Positions 10,594 to 20,263 of a DNA stretch of 64,000 bases are shown piece by piece; within the stretch, counting starts at the first letter, position 1, and every line of letters starts with the position of its first letter. The position numbers were made by a program, and so were the translations under genes. Source of the DNA: Hevea brasiliensis (Eukaryota > Streptophyta > Magnoliopsida > Malpighiales > Euphorbiaceae); contig NC_079505.1 in NCBI RefSeq assembly GCF_030052815.1, positions 27,482,843 to 27,546,842 on the forward strand, written 5' to 3'. The notes below the pieces were generated by a model that worked only from the letters and a program-made list of their open reading frames with translations, was not told where the DNA came from and did not search any database.

Positions 10594-10757
10594 CAATTCA
10601 AATCTGATTTTTTAAAAAATGTTTGAATGTGATTCAAATCTAAATTTTTAAAGTTGTTTGAATGTGATTCAAATCTGAATTTTTAAATTTGTTTGAATGA
10701 GATTCAAATCTGAATTTTTATATTTATTTGAATCATATTCAAATCTGGATTTTTAAG
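10594..10757 (+). repeat. C1 leader tandem repeats, remaining part
   Basis: About 4.5 copies of a roughly 35-bp unit built around TTTGAATGTGATTCAAATC. The same array has about 10 copies in C4 (54578-54914) and C3 (30835-31171). The X insertion removed the first half from view. Confidence 0.88.
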
Positions 10758-11940
10758 TTGAACATGAGATATTCAATTTAATTTAAGTATATATGTTTTA
10801 TTTAATTATTAAATAGTGATATGCATGATGGATGATCATGGACTATAAAAGACCAATGTGATTGGATTTATTGCTTTTATGTTTCTTTGGGATTGTAAAT
10901 TAATTAATTTATTTTAATTTATTTTGGGCATGTATTATTAAGTTTGTAATAATTTTTGGATTGTAATTTCATTTATTTAAGTTCTTATAAATTCGCCTTG
11001 GTATGCCAAGGATTACTATGTAATATTGGATTGCAAGAAGTTCAAGGAGGTCAAGAGCATTGGTGGGACCAGTGGGAGGAATTCAAGATCAAGTGTTGAT
11101 TATGTACTCCTTCAGCAACTCTTGTAAAATGAATGAATGAATGAAATGCACCTAGGAATGCCCTGATTCAATTCTTGGTAGCTCAGAATTGAATTCCTTA
11201 GAAAGTCCATGATCATACCATATTTACTGCTTATCCATGAATGCATGAGATGTATGGGAATGTATGCAATTATATGATATATGCATGCTAAATGGATAAT
11301 GTGCAAAGTGAGACCTTAATAGTAATTACGATGACCATAAAATCTTCCAAACAAATGATTAAGTTGGAAATGCTATAATTAAAGTAATTATAACATAGGC
11401 CCTCCATTGGGGCAATTATTTTAAGAAATTTTAAATAGTTGCATAAGATGCAATTAATTTAAGAGATTTTTTTAAGAATAATTGTCAAGCATGAGATGTT
11501 GTAAATATGTAAATGGTTTGGTGGCCAATATTGGATGTACCTGAGGACATTAAAATTATTTACATAATTACTGGCTCAATGGGATCAACTTAACTAATGC
11601 AAGATAAGTCAATAACAGATGTACCTGAGATTTTGAGCATTAGGGGCTAGGTAACGGATTGAACCTCACATGAGATGTGATGAGCAAGGAGTTGCACACT
11701 TATAGTTTATTGTAATTCCAATAATGGATGTACCTGAGGATGATCAATAGAATTATAAGAATTCAATCACCCACTAGAAATCCATCTAACTAGGATTTCC
11801 ATTTTCTACTTGGAAAGTGTAGGATTCGCTAAGTTAGTGGGAGGACCAATTTGATTAAAAGACCATAATCATTTTGGTTAATTACATGATACATTTACTA
11901 ATTAATCTGGTTATTTTCTACAGTTAATTTTCTGATAAAA
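10758..11940 (+). other. C1 untranslated leader
   Basis: About 1.2 kb between the repeat array and gag, collinear with the C3 and C4 leaders. No coding frame is supported. It holds three copies of a motif with core GATGTACCTGAG at about 11526-11547, 11610-11630 and 11719-11740. The middle copy reads AACAGATG instead of AATGGATG. Confidence 0.8.
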
Positions 11941-11944
11941 ATAA

Positions 11945-12760
11945 GCACAAAATAATCACCACCATCCAATATCCTTGCAAGCATACTTGATCACAATAGG
12001 TTGACAGGACCTAATCTGTCTGATTGGCTAAGAAATTTGAAACTTGTCCTGAACCTTGAACATATAGGATATGTTCTAGATTCAAATGTTCCTAGTCCCT
12101 TACCTCCAGAGGCCACTCAAGAGGAACATGAAACTTTGGACAAGTGGAAGGAGCATGATATGAGAGTTAAGTGTTACATGCTTGCTTCCATGAGTAATGA
12201 GTTACAAAAGCAGCATGAGAACATGTTGAGTGCGAGTGAGATCCTCCTTCACCTACAAGAGTTGTATGGTGAGCACAGCAGGAATGCTAGGTATGAGATA
12301 TCTAGACAGCTATTCCGTATGAGGATGTCTGAGGGAGAGAATATTGGGGATCATGTCCACAAGATGATTCGGCTGATTGAGCAGTTGGAACATCTTGACT
12401 TCAACATGGATTTCCAACTACAAATGGATTTGATCCTTCAGTCTCTTCCTGAGTCTTTTGGGAATTTTGTGACAAATTTTCATATGACTAAACAGGAATG
12501 CACCTAAGCTGGTTTACTGAACATGCTGATTATTGCCCAAAAGAATATGCCGGGCAATAAAGGAAAAGAGGTAGCTTTGATTGCATCTTCTTCTGCTGGA
12601 AAGTCCAACAAGAAGAAGGGCAATAAGAAAAAGAAACCTCAGATTCCTGGTCCTTCCAAGAAGATAGCCAAACAGAAAAACAAAGATCAAAGTTGACAAA
12701 GGTAAAGGAAAGTGTTTCCACTACCAGCAGGAAAGTGTTTCCACTGCCCAGAGTATAGCA
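11945..12760 (+). pseudogene. gag: C1 gag, with start codon lost and 3' part deleted
   Basis: Copia capsid protein. The start used by C3 and C4 (ATG AGC ACA) reads ATA here, and a CAA four codons later is TAA. The open part 12001-12507 holds the copia gag domain: LSDWLRNLKLVLNLEHIGYVL, the WKEHDM block and LQELYGEHSRNARYE. TTA became TAA at 12506. Downstream lysine-rich sequence leads to a damaged knuckle in which a GAAAGTGTTTCCACT segment is duplicated. At about 12756 the sequence jumps to the region before integrase, so zinc knuckle and protease are missing. Confidence 0.87.
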
Positions 12761-12769
12761 ATCTAAAAG

Positions 12770-13620
12770 AATGCAATGCCATGATGAAAATCAACTCAAG
12801 ATTTAAAATATATTTGGCACTTAAGGTCATGTCATGTTGCAGAAGATAGGATTGCAAAATTGGAGAAAATGGGGATTTTATCCTCATTGGGCTTTGAGCC
12901 TACTCCAACTTGTGAATCTTGCCTTCGGGGCAAAATGACTAGATCACCCTTTGTTGGACAAGGGCTAAGAGCTGAAAATATTTTGGAGCTAATACATAGT
13001 GATTCATGTGGTCCATTTAAAGAAATGGCTAGAGGCGGTTTTCATTATTTTATTACCTTTACTGATGATAAATCAAGGTTTGGGTATTTGTATTTGATGA
13101 AATACAAACATGAATCCTTTAAAAAGTTCAAAGAATTTAAATCTGAAGTAGAAAGTCAAACAGAAAAGAGTATTAAAGCTCTTCGATCAGATTGTGGAGG
13201 TGAATATTTGAGTACTGAATTTGATGAATACTTGAGAGAGCACGGCATTGTTTCCCAGCTGACTCCTCCAGGAATGCCACAACTGAATGGTGTATCTGAA
13301 AGGAGAAATCGTACCCTATTGGATATGGCACGTAGTATGATGAGCTATACTGATATGCCAATCTCCTTTTGGGGATTTGCATTAGAATCAGCTTTGTATA
13401 TTCTGAATAGGATTCCATCAAAATCAGTTTCTTCCACACCTTATGAGATATGGCATGGAAGAAAACCAAGTCTTAAATATGTTAAGATTTGGGGTTGTCC
13501 AGCTTATATCAAAAAAGCTGAACACTGATAAATTGGAGACCAGATCAGAAAAAGGTCGATTTATTGGATATCCAAAAGATAGTTTTGGATATTATTTTTA
13601 TTTGCCTACTTCATAAAAGG
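12770..13620 (+). pseudogene. int: C1 integrase (GAG-pre-integrase plus catalytic core)
   Basis: The open frame 12860-13528 holds the CESCLRGK Cys pair, the first catalytic Asp in ELIHSD, the second in SDCGGEY and the Glu in SERRNRT, so the DDE triad is visible. Beyond it come FWGFALESALYILNRIPSKS and the WGCPAY motif, after which one base breaks the frame near 13525. The upstream His part of the zinc site is in another frame. TAA at about 13614 replaces the CAA seen in C4. Confidence 0.9.
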
Positions 13621-15462
13621 TTGTGATAAGTAGAGATGCCACATTTCTTGAACAACAGTTTGTTCAAGAAGGAGGTAAAGGAAGGCAAATAGAGTTAGAA
13701 TTGGAGAATTTTGTCCAACCAACAGATCAGATGGATATAGATCCATCTAGTCAACCTATACCCGTTGATGAAACATCTACAACTATTCCTCGTAGAACAA
13801 CCAGGGTATCTCACCCACCAGTGAGATATGGTTTTCTTCATGAAGAAGAACAAGAGTTGTCTACTCATGAAGAAGTAGATCATGGAGATGATCCACTTAC
13901 ATATGAAGAAGCTATATCAGATATAGACTCTTCAAAATGGATTGAAGCTATGAAATCCGAGATTGATTCCATGTATAAGAATCAAGTTTGGGATCTTGTT
14001 GACCACCTAAAGGTATTGTGCCTATAGGGAACAAATGGGTTTTCAAGAAGAAAATTGGTTCTGATGGAAAGGTATAGACCTATAAGGCAAGGCTAGTAGC
14101 GAAAGGGTTTCGCCAAAGGCAAGGAATCGACTATGAGGAGACTTTCTCGCCTGTTGCTATGCTTAAATCAATTAGGATTTTATTAGCAATAGCTGCATAC
14201 TATGATTATGAGATTTGGCAGATGGATGTCAAAACAGCTTTTCTCAATGGATACATTGAAGAAAACATTTTCATGGAACAACCTAGGGGTTTTGAATCCC
14301 AAGATGGTTCCAAGGTATGCAAGCTAAAGCGATCCATTTATGGGTTGAAACAAGCATCGAGGAGTTGGAATATCCGTTTTGATGAAGCCATTAAATCCTT
14401 TGGTTTTATCAAAAATGAGGATGAGCCATGTGTATATAAGAAGGTTAGTGACAATGCTATCACTTTCCTTGTCTTATATGTGGATGACATACTGTTGATG
14501 GGTAATGACACAGGTATGTTGATAACTATAAAGGTATGGTTGTCAAATACATTCTCCATGAAAGACTTAGGGGAGGCAACCTATATTCTTGGGATTTGCA
14601 TCTATAGAGATAGAGCGAAAAGAATAATTGGTTTATCCCAAAGTCTATACTTAGAAAAGGTGTTGAAGAGGTTTAACATGCTTGATTCCAAGAGAGGATT
14701 ATTACCAGTGAGACATGGTATCCACCTTTCTAAAGAGATGTCTCCAAAGACACCTGAAGAAAGAGATAAGATGGCCAGGATTCCATATGCTTCGGCTATT
14801 GGAAGTTTAATGTATGCAATGTTGTGTACTAGGCTGGATATCACATATGTTATTAGTTTGACTAGCAGGTATCAATCCAATCCAGGTTTGGAACATCGAT
14901 AGTCATCAAGAATATCCTTAAGTACTTGAGAAGAACTAAGGATTTATTCTTGATTTATGGAGGTGAGACTTGCAATTGGATGGTTATCTTGATTCGATTT
15001 CCATTCGGATATCGATGATAGAAAGTCTACCTCTGGATATGTGTTCATTTGTAATGGAGGTGCGATCGGTTGGAAGAGTTCCAAATAGAGCACATCAGTA
15101 GATTCCACTACTGGTCGAGTATATTCTTTGCATCGAGATGCTACAAAGGAAAGTCGTTTGGATAAAGAAGTTCGTGACAGAACTTACAGTAGTTCCTTCC
15201 ATTGAGTCGCCAGTTCCTCTACACCGTGACAATAATGGAGCGATCATACTGAGCTAAGAACTAAGGTCTCACCCAAAATCCAAACACATAGAAAGGCATT
15301 ACCACATTATCAGAGATATAGTTGGGCAAGGCGATATAGCCATGCAGAAAAATAACATCAGCTGAAAAACCAGCTGATCCATTCACTAAGCCTATGTTAC
15401 AGACTCAGTTAAACTGACATCTTGAGAAGATGGGTCTAAGATATTGTAATGAATGGCTCTAG
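13621..15462 (+). pseudogene. pol: C1 reverse transcriptase and RNase H
   Basis: Frames 13623-14027 and 14159-14902 give the RT start (DPLTYEEAISD), the WQMDVKTAFLNG motif, IYGLKQASRSW and the catalytic YVDD in FLVLYVDDILL. The RNase H part after about 14890 is recognisable only in pieces (the GYVFICNGG coding stretch near 15038-15060). Between about 14890 and 15260 many CAG/CTG positions present in C2 read as CG-containing strings, whereas the flanking sequence is clean. Confidence 0.88.
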
Positions 15463-15465
15463 TGC

Positions 15466-15476
15466 TAGTGGGAGAT
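15466..15476 (+). other. C1 polypurine tract
   Basis: TAGTGGGAGAT directly before the TGTTAGTAG start of the LTR; identical in C4, and in C3 on the other strand. Confidence 0.85.
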
Positions 15477-16660
15477 TGTTAGTAGTATGCCCTAGAGCAT
15501 ATCATTTAGTATGTATCTTGTACATATTTTTATTAATAAAAGGCATTTCCACTTTTTCATTTACATAATATATTTATGTGTAATAGAAAAGGTCCATTGA
15601 TATTTTGTTAGAAATATTATTCTTAAGTTGTTAAGAATATGAGTGACAATATTTCTAGCACAAAGTATCATAAATAGGTTCACAATCGAGGATACTTCAT
15701 AATAAGGACATGACTTATCCAGAAAGATTGTATTCATGTTTGTTACCAAGTTATTTATATGAGATATAAATAAAATGGAATGGTGAGTCTCATGCCATAT
15801 GACAAACATGATAGGCACTTATAAATGATAAGTAGGCCGAACCAGTGACACTTATGACAAGCACATGGAGTTTACTCTTGTCAATGTTTTGTCATAAATC
15901 ATATCAGTGCATATAATCTTTAGACCTAAGATAGCACAGTTATCTTGTATATAGGTAGTTTGAGTTTGATACTGCTTTCATACTTGTACTATGTATGGGT
16001 ATATGGGCATGTGTTGGCTCCTACTAGTTATATATGGAGGTAGGTGTTGATCAAGATGGAATATGTTCCTCTAAGTAAATAGAGATAAAATCCTATGTTC
16101 ATTTAATTGTTCTTGATGTTTCAAGTTCTGGCCAGACGGATAGATTTATTCGTAAAAGAGTTTACGATGAGAAAATCATTTTAATTAGAATCGAATTAAA
16201 AGAGAACATAATATTCATAGCAAATGGAGTTTGACATAAACCATGACTCGGCTTGAGTTGGGATTTTGTATGAGAGAGATTCTAGTGCATGGTAACATAT
16301 GATTATAGGTTCATTTAAGGTAAACCTTATTACTAATTGGGTGGCCATGGCATGCTATGCTAGGTGTTAACCATGGTCTATGAGGTTCATAAAATGATTT
16401 AGAGAAATCATTTATGGTAAGAAAGAGTTCTGATGATTTTAAGAGTTGATATCATGTCTCATTGTCAATTAGTGATGAGCCTAGTAAGTCACACACATAT
16501 ACAAGTTATCACCTATTTAAATATGATTTAATTAATTAATTAAAGAGTTTAATTTATTAATTAAATAGGTTTGGTTTGCAATTAAATTGCAAAGTCCCTA
16601 GCATGACTTGAAACCAAATCTAGATTATTGGATGTGTAGTATAAATTAAATTTATATTTA
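15477..16660 (+). repeat. C1 3' LTR, first 1184 bp only
   Basis: Begins TGTTAGTAGTATGCCC and matches the first part of the 2-kb copia LTRs. It breaks off at ATATTTAAA, where an inverted copy of the same LTR begins. Contains the minus-strand 85-codon frame 15561-15818 shared by all copia LTR copies here; no gene is claimed. Confidence 0.9.
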
Positions 16661-17706
16661 AATAGGTGATAACTTGTGTATGTGTGTGACTTACTAGGCT
16701 CATCACTAATTGGCAATGAAACATGATATCAACTCTTAATATCATCAGAACTCTTTCTTACCATAAATGATTTCTCTAAATCATTTTATGAACGTCATAG
16801 ACCATGGTTAACACCTAGCATAGCATGCCATGGCCACCCAATTAGTAATAAGGTTTACCTTAAATGAACCTATAATCATATGTTACCATGAACTAGAATC
16901 TCTCTGTTACAAAATCCCAACTCAAGCAGGAGTCATGGTTTATGTCAAACTCCATTTACTATGAATATTATGTTCTCTTTTAATTCCAGTTCTTAATTAA
17001 AAAGATTTTCTCATCAGAAACTCTTTTCTGAATAAATCTATATGTCCTAGCCAGGAACTTGAAACATCAAGAACAATTAAATGAACATAGGATTTTATCT
17101 CTATTAACTTAGAGGAACAGATTCCATCTTGATCAACAACTACCTCCATATATAACTAGTAGGAGCCAACACATGCCCATATACCCATACATAGTACAAG
17201 TATGAAAGCAGTATCAAACTCAAACTACCTATATACAAGATAACTGTGCTATCTCAGGTCTAAAGATTATATGCACTGATATGATTTATGACAAAACATT
17301 GACAAGAGTAAACTCCATGTGCTTGTCATAAGTATCACTGGTTCAGCCTACTTATCATTTATAAGTGCCTATCATGTTTGTCATATGGCATGAGACTCAC
17401 CATTCCATCTTATTTATTTCTCATATAAATGACTTGGTAACAAACATGAATACAATCTTTCTGGATAAGTCATGTCCTTATTATGAAGTATCCTCGATTG
17501 TGAACCTATTTATGATACTTTGTGCTAGAAATATTGTCACTCATATTCTTAACAACTTAAGAATAATATTTCTAACAAAATATCAATGGACCTTTTCTAT
17601 TACACATAAATATATTATGTAAACGGAAAAGTGGAAATGCCTTTTATTAATAAAAATATGTACAAGATACATACTAAATGATATGCTCTAGGGCATACTA
17701 CTAACA
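16661..17706 (-). repeat. Inverted copia LTR fragment
   Basis: Reverse complement of the first about 1045 bp of the copia LTR, ending in CTAACA, the reversed TG end, flush against C2 gag. It looks like the outer 5' end of a minus-strand copia insertion or solo LTR in C2 gag. The inner end is a deletion or rearrangement junction with the C1 LTR sharing ATATTTAAA. Together they form a palindrome with arms of about 1 kb. Confidence 0.88.
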
Positions 17707-18430
17707 CTTACCTCCAGAGGCTACTCAAGAGGAACATGAAAGTTTGGACAAGTGGAAGGAGCATGATATGAGAGCTAAGTGTTACATGCTTGCTTCTATG
17801 AGTAATGAGTTACAAAAGCAGCATGAGAACATGCAGAGTGCGATTGAGATCCTCCTTCACCTACAAGAGTTGTATGGTGAGCATAGTAGAAATGCTAGGT
17901 ATGAGATATCTAGGCAGCTGTTCTGCATGAGGATGTCTGAGAGATAGAATGTTGGGGATCATGTCCACAAGATGATTCGGCTGATTGAACAGTTGGAACA
18001 TCTTGACTTCAACATGGATTTCCAACTACAGACGGATTTGATCCTTCAGTCCCTTCCTGAGTCTTTTGGGAATTTTGTGACAAATTTCCATATGACTAAA
18101 CAGGAATGCACCTTAGCTGGTTTACTCAACATACTGGTTATTGCCCAAAAGAATATGCCGAGAAATAAAGGAAAAGAGGTAGCTTTGATTGCATCTTCTT
18201 CAGCTGGAAAGTCTAATAAGAAGAAGGGCAATAAGAAAAAGAATCCTCAGATTCCTGGTCCTTCCAAGAAAATAGCTAAACAGAAAGGGAAGACTAAAGC
18301 TGATGGAGGTAAAGGACAGTGTTTCCACTGCCAGAAGGATAGGCACTGGAAAAGGAACTGCTCAGAGTATCTTGCTTCTCTGAAGGACAAGAAGGATAAA
18401 CCTTCGGAAGGTATGTCCATATCTTGTTAT
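17707..18430 (+). pseudogene. gag: C2 gag, 5' truncated, one nonsense codon
   Basis: Starts mid-gene at the codons before PPEATQEEHE because an inverted LTR replaces the 5' part. Frame 17744-17947 ends at TAG where C4 has CAG. The next frame, 17972-18646, carries IEQLEHLDFNMDFQ, LPESFGNFV, a lysine-rich tract and an intact zinc knuckle CFHCQKDRHWKRNC (18320-18361, C-x2-C-x4-H-x4-C), the RNA-binding part of nucleocapsid. Confidence 0.9.
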
Positions 18431-18650
18431 TTAGATTCTGATGATACTCATAGTTCATCTATAGCTTGGATTTTAGATACTAGTGCCAGTTCTCACATTT
18501 CTAGTGATATGCAGGAACTAGCAAATAGTAGCAGCTTGCGTTCTCAAGATGTTAGAGTCCGAATTGGCAATGGTTCAACTGTTGAAACTTTAGCCATAGG
18601 ATCTAAATCTTTTTTACATGTTTGGACATGTTTTGTGTTTGGATAATATT
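18431..18650 (+). pseudogene. pro: C2 aspartic protease
   Basis: Continues in the gag frame: WILDTSASSHIS places the catalytic Asp at 18476-18478, with DTSA where copia normally has DTGA (Gly to Ser). The later glycine-containing motif is IGNGSTV. The frame breaks near 18620 in a run of seven T and resumes in the frame starting 18618. This segment is absent from C1 and C4. Confidence 0.85.
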
Positions 18651-19625
18651 TTATATGTACCTGATGCTTTTAAGAACATCATTTCTATATCTAGTTTGAC
18701 TAGAAATTGCTATGAATTTCAATTCACAGATGATGTTTGTAATATTTATTTTGGAAATAAATATGTTGGTTCGAGTTATATGAATGAAGGTCTTTATTAT
18801 TTAGATAATAATGACAAACACAAAATGAATGCAAGTGATCAAAATGAATGCAATGCCATGGTGAAAACCAACTCAAGTTCAAAATATATTTGGCACTTAA
18901 AGTTATGTCATGCTGCAGAAGATAGGATTGCAAAACTGGAGAAAATGGGAATTCTATCCTCATTGGGCTCTGAGCTTACTCTAACTTGTGAATCTTGCCT
19001 TCAGGGCAAAATGACTAGATCACCCTTTGTTGGACAAGGGCTAAGGGTTGAAAATATTTTAGAGCTAATACATAGTGATGTATGTGGTCCATTTAAGGAA
19101 ATGGCTAGAGGCGGTTTTCATTACTTTATTACCTTTACCGATGATAAATCAAGGTTTGGGTATTTGTATTTGATGAAATATAAACATGAATCTTTTGAAA
19201 AGTTCAAAGAATTTAAATCTGAAGTAGAAAATCAAACAGGAAAGAGTATTAAAGCTCTTCAATCAGATTGTGGAGGGGAATATTTGAGCACTGAATTTGA
19301 TGAATACTTGAGAGAGCATGGCATTTTTTTGCAGCTGACTCCTCCAGGAACGCCACAGCTGAATGGTGCATCTGAAAGGAGAAATCGTACCCTATTGGAT
19401 ATGGTACGTAGTATGATGAGCTATACCAACTTTGTATATTCTGAATAGGATTCCATCAAAATCAGTTTCTTCCACACCTTATGAGATATGGCATGGAAGA
19501 AAACCAAGTCTTAAGCATGTTAAGATTTAGGGTTGTCCAGCTTATATCAAAAAGCTGAACACTGATAAATTGGAAAACCATATCAGAAAAGAGTCAATTT
19601 GTTGGATATCCAAAAGATAGTTTTG
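18618..19625 (+). pseudogene. int: C2 integrase
   Basis: Frame 18618-19448 contains the GAG-pre-integrase domain (LYYLDNN, then IWHLKLCHA with the zinc His), CESCLQGK, the catalytic Asp residues in ELIHSDVCGPF and SDCGGEYL, and the Glu in SERRNRT. About 60 bp between SYT and LYILNRIP are missing relative to C1 and C4, breaking the frame near 19430. The remaining tail to 19560 has a TAG in place of the Trp of WGCP. Confidence 0.88.
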
Positions 19626-20263
19626 GATATTATTTTTATTTGCCTACATCATAAAAGGTTATGGTGAGTAGAGATGCCACATTTCTTGAACAATAGTTTG
19701 TTCAAGAAGGAGGAAAAGGAAGGCAAATAGAGTTAGAATTGGAGAATTCTGACCAATCAACAGATCAGATAGATATAGATCCATCTAGTCAACCTACACC
19801 CATTGATAAAACATCTACAGCTATTCCTCGTAGAACAATCAGGGTATCTCATCCACCAATGAGATATGGTTTCCTTCATGAAGAAGAACAAGAGTTGTCT
19901 ACTCTTGAATAAGTAAATCATGGAGATGATCCACTCACCTATGAAGAAGCTATATCAGATATGGACTCTTCAAAATGGATTGATGCTATGAAATCCGAGA
20001 TTAATTCCATGTATAAGAATCAAGTTTGGGATCTTGTTGACCCACTTGAAGGTATTATACCTATAAGGAATAAATGGGTTTTCAAGAAGAAAATTGGTTC
20101 TGATGGAAAGGTAGAGACCTATAAGGCAAGGCTAGTAGCGAAAGGGTTTCACCAAAGGTAAGGAATCAACTATGAGGAGACTTTCTCACCTGTTGCCATG
20201 CTTAAATCAATTAGGATTCTATTAGCAATAGCTGCATACTATGAGTATGAGATTTGGCAGATG
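19626..20263 (+). pseudogene. pol: C2 reverse transcriptase, first part
   Basis: Collinear with the RT start of C1 and C3, with several nonsense codons (TAA at about 19650 and 19910). Frame 19961-20161 gives SSKWIDAMKSEINSMYKNQVW and the NKWVFKKKIGSDGKVE block. The gene is cut at 20263 by the G3 LTR; AGATG (20259-20263) is the left target duplication. It resumes at 34164. Confidence 0.88.

Larger units (their letters stand above)
10594..16660 (+). mobile_element. C1: Ty1/copia element, 5' part lost, 3' LTR truncated
   Basis: Follows the copia order gag, integrase, reverse transcriptase, RNase H, purine tract, LTR. The 5' LTR, primer site and first part of the leader lie on the other side of X and G1, outside the window. 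The leader starts inside a tandem repeat array. Protein matches look closest to the Angela/Tork group of plant copia (inference). Like C4 it lacks the zinc knuckle and protease segment present in C2 and C3. The 3' LTR stops after 1184 bp at a fusion with an inverted LTR. Confidence 0.9.
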
